A stretch of DNA of 6,193 nucleotides from Helicobacteraceae bacterium (lineage in GTDB: Bacteria > Campylobacterota > Campylobacteria > Campylobacterales > Sulfurimonadaceae). The DNA lies in assembly GCA_030613795.1 (NCBI GenBank), contig JAUWLG010000088.1, positions 1 to 6,193 on the forward strand, in the 5' to 3' direction. The stretch's first letter is position 1. Each line of letters begins with the position of its first letter. Under the pieces are notes generated by a model that did no database searches, was not told the DNA's origin, and was given only the letters and a program-made list of their open reading frames with translations. Position numbers and translations under genes: made by a program. This document shows, in pieces, positions 1 to 5,483 of this stretch.

Positions 1-585
1 GATGAGTTTATTGAAGAGTTCGCTAAAAATCCTAAGATCTGTAAGTCGATGCACGTTCCGCTGCAGAGTGGTTCAACGGAGATCTTAAAAGAGATGAAAC
101 GCGGTTACAGCCAAGAGTGGTTTCTGAACCGCGTGGCAAAACTTCGTGAGATGGCACCTGATGTCAGTATCAGTACTGACATCATCGTCGGTTTTCCGGG
201 CGAGAGTGATGCAGACTTTGAAGAGACTATGAAGGTGGCAAAAGAGGTGGGCTTTGAGCAGATGTTCAGCCTTAAGTACTCACCTCGTCCATTGACGGAA
301 GCGGCTGAATATGAAAATGCTGTGGATGGCGAAGTAGCATCTGAACGTCTGCACAGACTGCAAGCGCTTCAAGACACTGTTGTTGACAAGGTCATGCAGA
401 GCCAGGTCGGTAAGACCTATGAGGTCTATTTTGAAGAGCTTCGTTCAGAGGGTTATGTCGCAGGCCGCAGCAGTAACAACTTTTTGGTCAAAGTCAAAGG
501 TTCTGAAGAGCTTTTAGGCCAGATCCGTGATGTTAAGATCACCTCTGCAGCAAGAATGAGTCTGACCGGAGAGTTACTTGCGTAA
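1..585 (+). CDS. miaB: tRNA-2-methylthio-N6-dimethylallyladenosine synthase MiaB, C-terminal part
   Basis: The frame is open from base 1, so this is the last 194 residues of a protein usually about 430-440 residues long; the N-terminal domain and the radical-SAM CxxxCxxC cluster lie outside the window. MiaB is a cytoplasmic two-cluster radical SAM enzyme that adds a methylthio group to i6A at position 37 of tRNAs reading UNN codons. Visible family marks, in fragment numbering, are HVPLQSGS (18-25), DIIVGFPGE (60-68), YSPRPLTEA (93-101, where the usual form is PRPGTxA) and a C-terminal TRAM domain from about residue 133 to the end. The FGE-type GFPGE and SPRPxT motifs favour MiaB over RimO, which ends the window on the other strand. 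It is the first visible gene of a tight operon and its end overlaps the acyltransferase gene by 8 nt. The family assignment is firm; choosing MiaB over the related MtaB is also well supported. Confidence 0.93.
   Translation, partial: DEFIEEFAKNPKICKSMHVPLQSGSTEILKEMKRGYSQEWFLNRVAKLREMAPDVSISTDIIVGFPGESDADFEETMKVAKEVGFEQMFSLKYSPRPLTEAAEYENAVDGEVASERLHRLQALQDTVVDKVMQSQVGKTYEVYFEELRSEGYVAGRSSNNFLVKVKGSEELLGQIRDVKITSAARMSLTGELLA
568..573 (+). promoter_or_regulatory. Ribosome binding site for the acyltransferase gene
   Basis: GGAGAG lies inside the end of miaB, four bases before a TTG codon at 578. It supports the non-ATG start and the 8-nt overlap with miaB. Confidence 0.6.
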
Positions 586-1201
586 GCGTCTGCTTCGCTC
601 ATTGGCTCTTTTCTTGATCCCGCCTATCGGGTCACTCCTGATCCGTCTTTTCTATTTCAGCAGTAAAAAGGTGTTCCACCTTCCAGCTACTGTTCCGGAA
701 GAACCCTTTATTGCAGCTTTTTGGCATGGGGACTTGATCTATCAGCCTTTTCTCTATTACCAGCTGCGTAACAGACCAAACATTAACGTGGTGATCAGTG
801 ACCATTTTGATGGTCAGATCATCGCCAAGACTATTCATCATCTGAAATTAAATACGATTCACGGTTCAAGTACCCGCAATGCAGCCAAGGTTTTGATCGC
901 TGCCATAAAGACCTTGAAAAATGGCGGTGATATCGGAATAACACCTGATGGTCCAAAGGGACCGCGCCATGAGGTAGCTGACGGTGTGGTGATCATGGCA
1001 CAGAAGACAAAGGCCAAGGTCATCATCTTCTCTTGTGTACCCAAATCGTATTGGCAGTTTAACAGTTGGGACCGTTTTACGATTCCAAAACCTTTTACCC
1101 GGTTGGATTTTTACGCCTCAGAGCCTCTTGATCTCTCAGGCATGGAGAGAGAAGAGGCAAGAGCGCTTATAAAAGAGAAACTGCTTCTTCACGATTATTA
1201 G
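578..1201 (+). CDS. DUF374 lysophospholipid acyltransferase family protein
   Basis: A 207-residue protein of the DUF374 branch of the LPLAT acyltransferase superfamily, whose members transfer acyl chains to lipid or lipid A-like acceptors at the cytoplasmic face of the inner membrane. The exact substrate cannot be read from sequence. Residues 7-24 are hydrophobic and probably a membrane anchor. Family motifs seen are FWHGD (48-52, with the catalytic-type His50 and Asp52 spaced more tightly than the classical HxxxxD), SDHFDG (74-79), GSSTRNA (96-102), TPDGPKGPR (122-130) and [10 protein letters not shown] (164-173). The length is normal for the family. The TTG start is backed by a Shine-Dalgarno sequence at 568-573 and overlaps miaB. 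From memory, a DUF374 gene directly after miaB also occurs in Helicobacter and Campylobacter, so the pairing looks ancestral. Family assignment is strong; substrate is unknown. Confidence 0.88.
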   Translation: MRKRLLRSLALFLIPPIGSLLIRLFYFSSKKVFHLPATVPEEPFIAAFWHGDLIYQPFLYYQLRNRPNINVVISDHFDGQIIAKTIHHLKLNTIHGSSTRNAAKVLIAAIKTLKNGGDIGITPDGPKGPRHEVADGVVIMAQKTKAKVIIFSCVPKSYWQFNSWDRFTIPKPFTRLDFYASEPLDLSGMEREEARALIKEKLLLHDY

Positions 1202-1203
1202 CG

Positions 1204-2049
1204 ATGAAACAGAGTCTTGAAGAGTATCGCAAAGCTTTTTTAGTCTATTTGGAGAAATTCCGAGGTTACTCTGACCTGACATTGAAAAGTTATGACGAAT
1301 CTCTCAAAGAGGCCTTCTCTTTTTTAGAGGTTGAAGAAGATGGCGCACATACAACTCTAAACTTAATGCCATTTCGTCTCCACATCGCTCGCCTTAAACC
1401 AACCACTATCTCCAAAAAGATCTCTGCAATGCGAAGTTTTTGCGAGTATATAAACGATCAAGGTGAAAAGGTCTCACTCAAAGCGGACGAGAGTATCAAA
1501 GTACCGGCTTCACTTCCTAAACCTATCAGTGATGCCCACATTAAAGAGGCCCTCTCTAACGCACCATTAAATGAACAGCTGATCGTCACGCTACTCTATA
1601 CTCTTGGACTGCGTATCTCGGAACTGGCGTCATTAGAGTTAAAAGAGATCACAAGCGAATGGGTCCGTGTTATGGGTAAGGGTCAAAAAGGGCGTGACGT
1701 TCCGATGTTAGCCTCAAGTTACTCTTTGATGAAAAAATATATTGACGAGACAAGGCCAGCGCGATTTCTCTTTGAGTCCAAGGGGGCTCGATTAAGTGAA
1801 AATAGTTTAAGATATCTGGTAACTAAATGTTTCAAACGGGTTGGACTGAAAGTAACACCGCATCAGTTGCGGCACTCATACGCAACGGCACTCTTGAACA
1901 ACAGTGCACGTATAGCAGATGTGAGTGAACTTTTGGGACATGCCTCGATGTCAACAACGCAGATCTACACCAAGCTAGGCAGCAGTGTAAAGATGCAAAA
2001 CTATGTAAAAGCACACCCCTTGTGTCAGGATGATGATGAAATTTCTTGA
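1204..2049 (+). CDS. Xer-like tyrosine recombinase
   Basis: A complete 281-residue tyrosine recombinase with an N-terminal SAM-like core-binding domain (about 5-85) and a C-terminal catalytic domain (about 105-270). All the active-site positions can be seen: Arg137 in LGLRISE, Lys159 in GKGQKGR, His220 and Arg223 in HQLRHSYAT, His246 in LLGHAS and the nucleophile Tyr255 in TQIYTKL. It should therefore be active. Length and layout match XerC/XerD, which resolve chromosome dimers at dif; the XerH proteins of Campylobacter and Helicobacter are longer (about 350-360 residues), so orthology to XerH is uncertain and I give no symbol. It starts 2 nt after the acyltransferase stop with no clear Shine-Dalgarno sequence, which suggests coupled translation, and overlaps the next gene. 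Sitting inside a housekeeping operon, without an att site or phage genes nearby, it looks resident rather than part of a mobile element. Confidence 0.9.
   Translation: MKQSLEEYRKAFLVYLEKFRGYSDLTLKSYDESLKEAFSFLEVEEDGAHTTLNLMPFRLHIARLKPTTISKKISAMRSFCEYINDQGEKVSLKADESIKVPASLPKPISDAHIKEALSNAPLNEQLIVTLLYTLGLRISELASLELKEITSEWVRVMGKGQKGRDVPMLASSYSLMKKYIDETRPARFLFESKGARLSENSLRYLVTKCFKRVGLKVTPHQLRHSYATALLNNSARIADVSELLGHASMSTTQIYTKLGSSVKMQNYVKAHPLCQDDDEIS
2027..2030 (+). promoter_or_regulatory. Short ribosome binding site before a triple ATG
   Basis: AGGA ends on the first base of three consecutive in-frame ATG codons (2030, 2033, 2036). Only the third has a workable spacing (5 nt), which is why I place the start of the PilM-like gene at 2036; 2030 is the longest alternative. 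Confidence 0.45.
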
Positions 2050-2809
2050 ATCTTTTTTACCAAAACTGTTTATCACGCTGATACCTTCAGCTGAGGGTGT
2101 TCATCTCTATGGTGAACTGCGCAAAAACGGTAAGCTGATCAAACGTTATGACGCTCAGCTCCTTGAGGGGATCGCGGCTTTAGAAAAGACGATCAGAAAG
2201 CTTGAAAAAGAGAGCTCATTGACCTATATTGCTCTTTTGGAGACAGAAGCCTCCCAAGGTCTCTTGTCTGACTGCCGCGATGCACAAGGGATTGACCTGA
2301 GCAGTGTGGACAAAATATGTGTTGAGAACAGATGGGGCGTCTATATAAGTAAAGATGACCTCTTCGAGAGACAAAAGATGTATAAAAATGTTGGACTTGA
2401 CTTTCTCTTCTCACCCTTTTCTCTGCTGTACAGTTTTTATCAGGAGAGGCTGAAAAACAGTGATGGGCTCTATCTTCTTATCACCAGTGATTTTATACTA
2501 AGCGCTGTCTTTAAAAATAGTACGATGATTTTTGGCAAACAGATCATGATGCATGATGAGCTCGCACTGATCGATGGGACAAAGGTCCTGGAGAGATACA
2601 TAGAGAAGATCCAAGCAGCAGTCAAAGATTTTTATGAGAATAAAGTGGATGATACGATGTTTATTGAGAAGATCTTTATTGCAGATGGATTGAACTTCGA
2701 TACAGATTTAGAAAATCGACTTGAAGAGGCACTTTTTGTTGAAGTTGACAAACAGAGCATAGACCTCGCCCATGAATTAGTCCTGTTAAGTGAAAAGGAG
2801 CTCGGTTGA
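2036..2809 (+). CDS. PilM/MshI-like cytoplasmic pilus assembly protein (putative)
   Basis: A 257-residue protein (259 if started at 2030) with no signal peptide or clear membrane segment. I do not recognise it from its own motifs. Its role is inferred mostly from position: it comes directly before a PilN-like and a PilO-like gene, the place held by the actin-fold PilM, MshI or GspL proteins in type IV pilus, MSHA and type II secretion operons. The alternating hydrophobic strands around residues 62-70, 145-160 and 210-217 and the stretch GLDFLFSPFSLL (120-131) fit a degenerate actin-like fold, but I see no clear ATP-binding phosphate loops. In the known systems this protein sits under the inner membrane and binds a short N-terminal peptide of PilN. 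It overlaps the recombinase gene by 14 nt. A distant link to the Campylobacter competence (Cts) proteins is possible. The coding call is firm, the role moderate. Confidence 0.72.
   Translation: MKFLESFLPKLFITLIPSAEGVHLYGELRKNGKLIKRYDAQLLEGIAALEKTIRKLEKESSLTYIALLETEASQGLLSDCRDAQGIDLSSVDKICVENRWGVYISKDDLFERQKMYKNVGLDFLFSPFSLLYSFYQERLKNSDGLYLLITSDFILSAVFKNSTMIFGKQIMMHDELALIDGTKVLERYIEKIQAAVKDFYENKVDDTMFIEKIFIADGLNFDTDLENRLEEALFVEVDKQSIDLAHELVLLSEKELG
2795..2800 (+). promoter_or_regulatory. Ribosome binding site for the PilN-like gene
   Basis: AAGGAG lies five bases before the TTG codon at 2806. It is the strongest Shine-Dalgarno sequence in the window and supports a TTG start whose last two bases belong to the upstream TGA stop (TTGA overlap). 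Confidence 0.65.
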
Positions 2810-3315
2810 AACACAGCTTTATACCACCCCGACAGAAAAAAGTGCTTGGTGCAGAGTTGATATGGCTTCTGTCTACATTTGCACTTCTTTTAGTCATTAT
2901 GCTTGGAAGCGCTCTGTTTTTAAACAGTAGCATTACAACATATGAGCAGGAGCTAGAGAGTGTAAAAAGTAAAAAACTGATGATCCAAAATGAGCAGCAA
3001 CGTGTTCTTTCTGAAGTGAAACGCCTGCAGATCCTGGAAAAACTGCGAGAAGAGATCAGCACAAAAAACAGACTCAAAAAAGAGAATGTCAAAAATTTCT
3101 TTGACCTTGTTCCTGATGGTGTGGTGCTGGAATTAGCTGAGTTTCGTGAGAGTACCTTACGACTAAAAGGGACTACGATCAGTAAAAAACATTTTAATAA
3201 CTCATTTCAACTCTCTCTTGAGTCTCTCTTTAGTCGAAGCTCAACAAAGTTTACTAAATTGAAAAATGGTAGTTATCGGTTTAACAACATCTCAACAGTG
3301 GAGGCAAAAAAATGA
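2806..3315 (+). CDS. PilN-like inner-membrane pilus/secretion platform protein
   Basis: A 169-residue protein laid out like PilN or MshI/GspL C-terminal parts: a short cytoplasmic N-terminus (1-14), one membrane helix (about 15-40), a charged coiled coil (about 44-95) and a small periplasmic domain. The segment NFFDLVPDGVVLELAEF (98-114), followed by LRLKGTTIS (118-126), is the typical PilN pattern of a P-x-G-V-x-L turn and a β-strand ending in L-x-G-x-T/S. PilN pairs with PilO in the inner membrane and links PilM to the outer-membrane secretin. The TTG start has a strong ribosome binding site, and the gene overlaps both neighbours by 4 nt, so it is probably made in step with them. The pattern is convincing for the PilN family; whether the machine is a type IV pilus, MSHA-type pilus, competence or secretion apparatus is open. 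Confidence 0.8.
   Translation: MKHSFIPPRQKKVLGAELIWLLSTFALLLVIMLGSALFLNSSITTYEQELESVKSKKLMIQNEQQRVLSEVKRLQILEKLREEISTKNRLKKENVKNFFDLVPDGVVLELAEFRESTLRLKGTTISKKHFNNSFQLSLESLFSRSSTKFTKLKNGSYRFNNISTVEAKK
3300..3304 (+). promoter_or_regulatory. Ribosome binding site for the PilO-like gene
   Basis: GGAGG lies seven bases before the ATG at 3312, inside the end of the PilN-like gene. It confirms a start that shares ATGA with the upstream stop. Confidence 0.6.
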
Positions 3316-3821
3316 GTAAATTTGCCTCTTTTGGATCGGTTGTTCTTCTCTTTATACTTTTGAGTGTGGTTGTTGTCTTTGGCTTTTTTGTCTTTACGCC
3401 CAAGGTCAAAGCCTACCGTGCACTAAACATAGAGCTGCAACAAAACAGTGACGATCTCGCAACTGCTGAAAAAGAGTTTGACAGACACTATGCTGACCTT
3501 CAAAACCTTCAAGATAGAGAAAAAAATATCGATATTGCTCTGCATAAACATTTCGATGAGGAACGATTCGAAACGTACTTAAGCCAATACTTCACATCAT
3601 TTACTCTTCGCAGTATTGTCAGTGAAAAAGATGAGGCATTTCAGACAGACATACTTGATGTCCGCGCAAAGATAGCAACGCCTGTGGAGTATTACCGTTT
3701 TATAGATGCGTTGAATCAGTTTGAATGGGTCGTTGAGGTTGATGGAACCCTTCAGTTTAAAGGGGTGAAAGATGGGATCGACACCCACTTTACTTTGAAA
3801 GTCTATACTAAAGTACAGTAA
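3312..3821 (+). CDS. PilO/MshJ-like inner-membrane pilus/secretion platform protein (putative)
   Basis: A 169-residue protein with a very short cytoplasmic tail, one membrane helix (about 8-29), a coiled coil (about 33-78) and a periplasmic α/β domain (about 85-169). This is the PilO/GspM/MshJ plan, and the same length and topology as the PilN-like protein before it, as expected for partners that form heterodimers through their coiled coils and ferredoxin-like domains. The segment VEYYRFIDALNQFEWVVEVDGTLQFKG (125-151) resembles the PilO stretch in which a helix is followed by a strand beginning near a W/V-rich turn. The gene overlaps its neighbour by 4 nt (ATGA). It is the last gene of the visible operon; the secretin gene that commonly follows in such clusters is not here. 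Sequence motifs alone are weak, but topology and position agree. Confidence 0.72.
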   Translation: MSKFASFGSVVLLFILLSVVVVFGFFVFTPKVKAYRALNIELQQNSDDLATAEKEFDRHYADLQNLQDREKNIDIALHKHFDEERFETYLSQYFTSFTLRSIVSEKDEAFQTDILDVRAKIATPVEYYRFIDALNQFEWVVEVDGTLQFKGVKDGIDTHFTLKVYTKVQ

Positions 3822-3908
3822 GTCGGTACTTAATTTATTATCTATAGAATATGTGGTTTTTAGGTCTTGTCTAGTTTGTTGGATTTTTAAATTCACTTGA
3901 ATATACTC

Positions 3909-3936
3909 TTTCCTTTTTGTCTCGGCAAAAATGAAA
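3909..3936. repeat. Inverted repeat, hairpin copy 1
   Basis: Arms 3909-3919 and 3926-3936 pair at 10 of 11 positions around a six-base loop (TCTCGG). The same plan, arm length and loop size recur at 4328-4355, and 20 of 28 bases are identical in the same orientation. The two are probably related copies of one repeat unit; function unknown. Confidence 0.6.
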
Positions 3937-3963
3937 CGAAAAACCGCTCGCGACGGCTTCAAG

Positions 3964-3979
3964 CTCGACAGCTGTCGAG
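3964..3979. repeat. Perfect 16-bp palindrome
   Basis: CTCGACAGCTGTCGAG is self-complementary without a spacer, and the symmetry stops exactly at its ends. It could be an operator-like dimer site, a recombination or transposition target, or the tip of a cruciform within the GC-rich patch of the gap. No adjacent gene explains it. Confidence 0.7.
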
Positions 3980-4012
3980 TACCTTCCTTGCACTCGTTCA
4001 TTCCCTAAATCT

Positions 4013-4048
4013 CCCTAACTTGCTATGCTCAGACAAAGTGGGTTTTTT
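4013..4048 (+). terminator. Possible Rho-independent terminator of the plus-strand operon
   Basis: CCC-ACTT (4013-4015 and 4018-4021, with a TA bulge) can pair with AAGT-GGG (4036-4042), followed directly by six T (4043-4048). It lies about 190 bases after the PilO-like stop. The bulge and 14-base loop make it weak, but it is the best stem plus T-run on the plus strand in this gap. Confidence 0.35.
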
Positions 4049-4308
4049 AACGGTCACTCTCTCCCTCTAGTCAGCTTTGCAGATGCCACGATAAAGATCA
4101 AGCGGTAACGCATGGATTTGAATCTAAAAGCTGCCGCTTTTGACTTAGTTTGAATAGTTTTGAAAGTTCTTTGTTATTGCGTCTCAACACTAATTTTGGC
4201 AGTATGTGTCAAAACAAGGGTACCGCTCCCGTAGGGATGTTTCTCTGAAAATGCCTGGTTTTTTGAATTTAAAGTTTAAACAGTAACTCTACCCGAAGGC
4301 AATTGCAC

Positions 4309-4355
4309 TTTCTTCTTTACCGTTAGCTTTCTGCTTTGTGTACGCAAAGAAGAAA
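4309..4355. repeat. Inverted repeat, hairpin copy 2 with a duplicated left arm
   Basis: The right arm CAAAGAAGAAA (4345-4355) pairs with 4328-4338 at 10 of 11 positions around the six-base loop TGTACG. A second left arm at 4309-4318 pairs perfectly over 10 bases with 4346-4355, so two alternative foldings compete for the same right arm. The 4328-4355 unit resembles the hairpin at 3909-3936. Confidence 0.6.
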
Positions 4356-4429
4356 ACTGACATAACCTCTACAAAAGACATTTAAAAAAGTTTGGAAAAT
4401 CATAGAAATTTTATATTTTCGATAAGAAT

Positions 4430-4454
4430 TGAATATTTTATATAGGAATATTCA
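4430..4454. repeat. AT-rich hairpin downstream of tilS
   Basis: TGAATATT (4430-4437) and AATATTCA (4447-4454) form a perfect 8-bp stem with a 9-base loop, 22 bases past the tilS stop in the direction of tilS transcription. It could slow or protect the 3' end of the tilS transcript, but no clean T-run follows on the minus strand and AT-rich stems are weak, so a terminator role is doubtful. Confidence 0.4.
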
Positions 4455-4475
4455 TACTGAATCTGCTGACTTACT

Positions 4476-5483
4476 TTAAAACTCTTTACTATTATTCAAT
4501 AGCGAAACAACCACATCAAAAGCTTCTCTGTTCTCAAAAAGATAAGGCCGCAGTTTTCGAGGTACTTTTAAAAGACGGCACTTCTCTTTAAACTCTTTTG
4601 GCATTTCGTATGTTAGATAAGGTGCGATAAAACAGTAGTACGGATGGAAACTGACAACATATTGGCGTCCGACGACATGTTCCTCTGCCGTTTTCAGAGC
4701 CTCTTTATCCCCTTGACGCATCAAAAACCCTTGCTCTTTTAAAGTCCGATCAGCAGTGATGATGGCACTGCGTCTGGAGGCGGGGTACTCAAAATAATGT
4801 AGTCCCTGAACACTCTTTACATCGATGTTCTGCTCCATAAGTTCCGTCAGATCCTCATTGAGGTAAGTGAAACTCTTTTTAATACCGCCGGCATACTTTT
4901 CAAGCAGAGGCGCTGCAAGGTTGTGACGGAAGAAGTTGCGTTTGTACTTCTCGTCACTGTTGCTTTCATCTTCAAAATAGCGAATGGCATTGTCGTTTAG
5001 GTAGGTTTGGATCTCTGCTCTTGTCGTCTCTAACAGAGGACGTACCAACTGATAGTTCTCTCTTTTTTCGATGACTTGTGTTCCAAGCAGTTCATAAAGA
5101 CCGGCCCCTTTGCTTAACTGCATCAGCAGCCACTCTAAACGGTCATCAAGCTGATGGGCGGTGATGAGGTTGGTGTAGCCATGCTCTTGGATCAGTGTTT
5201 CAAAAAAGTCATAACGTACCTTGCGAGCAGTAGCTTCGAAGTTCTGTTCTGTAAGTGAGGTCTCTAACACATAACACTCTTTGGAAAACTCTTTTGCTAA
5301 GGAGTGTGCATAGGCAACCTCTTCAAAAGATTGGCCGCGCATCTGATAATTGACAATGGCAAGGTCAAAAGGAATGTTGTTTTGTTTAAGTAAAAAAAAG
5401 AGGGCAGAGGAGTCTACACCACCTGAGAAGGCAAGAAGGTTTTTACCCTCTTGAAGTTGGAGTAGGGTTTCGCTATTCAGCAT
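4476..5483 (-). CDS. tilS: tRNA(Ile)-lysidine synthase TilS
   Basis: A complete 335-residue cytoplasmic enzyme that uses ATP and lysine to turn C34 of tRNA-Ile(CAU) into lysidine, so that it decodes AUA and is charged with isoleucine; it is normally essential. The N-type PP-loop ATP site SGGVDSS (20-26) comes near the start, followed by VNYQMRG (44-50, where VNHGLR is more usual), ARKVRYDFF (86-94), TAHQLDDRLEWLLMQLSKGAGL (108-129, containing the conserved H and DD), DESN (172-175) and RNFFRHNL (182-189). It is about 100 residues shorter than the E. coli enzyme, so the C-terminal region is reduced, as I recall for other Campylobacterota. The start overlaps the end of rimO by 11 nt and has no clear Shine-Dalgarno sequence, suggesting translation coupled to rimO. 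I recall the same rimO–tilS order in Campylobacter jejuni. Confidence 0.94.
   Translation of the reverse strand: MLNSETLLQLQEGKNLLAFSGGVDSSALFFLLKQNNIPFDLAIVNYQMRGQSFEEVAYAHSLAKEFSKECYVLETSLTEQNFEATARKVRYDFFETLIQEHGYTNLITAHQLDDRLEWLLMQLSKGAGLYELLGTQVIEKRENYQLVRPLLETTRAEIQTYLNDNAIRYFEDESNSDEKYKRNFFRHNLAAPLLEKYAGGIKKSFTYLNEDLTELMEQNIDVKSVQGLHYFEYPASRRSAIITADRTLKEQGFLMRQGDKEALKTAEEHVVGRQYVVSFHPYYCFIAPYLTYEMPKEFKEKCRLLKVPRKLRPYLFENREAFDVVVSLLNNSKEF

Larger units (their letters stand above)
3822..4475. other. 654-base intergenic gap between convergent operons
   Basis: No frame on either strand gives a credible gene: plus frames are closed by frequent stops, and the one longer minus frame (4001 down to 3597) runs into the PilO-like gene in antisense and matches nothing I know. 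Composition is uneven: a more GC-rich patch at about 3940-4020, mixed sequence to about 4350, then strongly AT-rich sequence to the end of tilS. It contains several inverted repeats described separately, plus a small TCCC-GTA-GGGA hairpin at 4227-4237. The structure-rich, non-coding character suggests a dispersed repeat or a decayed element left between two gene blocks. That is an inference; no transposase remnant is visible. Confidence 0.7.

Noticed and set aside
2676..3092. 138-residue minus-strand open frame
   Set aside because: Shadow frame across the PilM-like/PilN-like junction; low-complexity Ser/Phe-rich protein typical of antisense reading of Lys/Glu-rich coding sequence.
3879..3907. 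Promoter-like TTGGAT – 17 bases – TATACT on the plus strand
   Set aside because: The spacing is good but the -35 match is poor, such matches are common in AT-rich DNA, and no gene follows on the plus strand.
3938..3956. Minus-strand terminator candidate (CCG–CGG stem followed by TTTTT)
   Set aside because: The core GC stem is only three base pairs and it lies over 500 bases beyond tilS, so it is not a convincing tilS terminator.
3597..4001. 134-residue minus-strand open frame
   Set aside because: Over half lies antisense to the well-supported PilO-like gene, the rest is in the repeat-like gap, and the protein has no recognisable motif or ribosome binding site.
3822..4475. Search for dif/difH site, tRNA, CRISPR or transposase remnant in the gap
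   Set aside because: No dif-like arms with a 6-base centre that I trust, no cloverleaf, no regularly spaced repeats and no transposase-like reading frame were found by eye.
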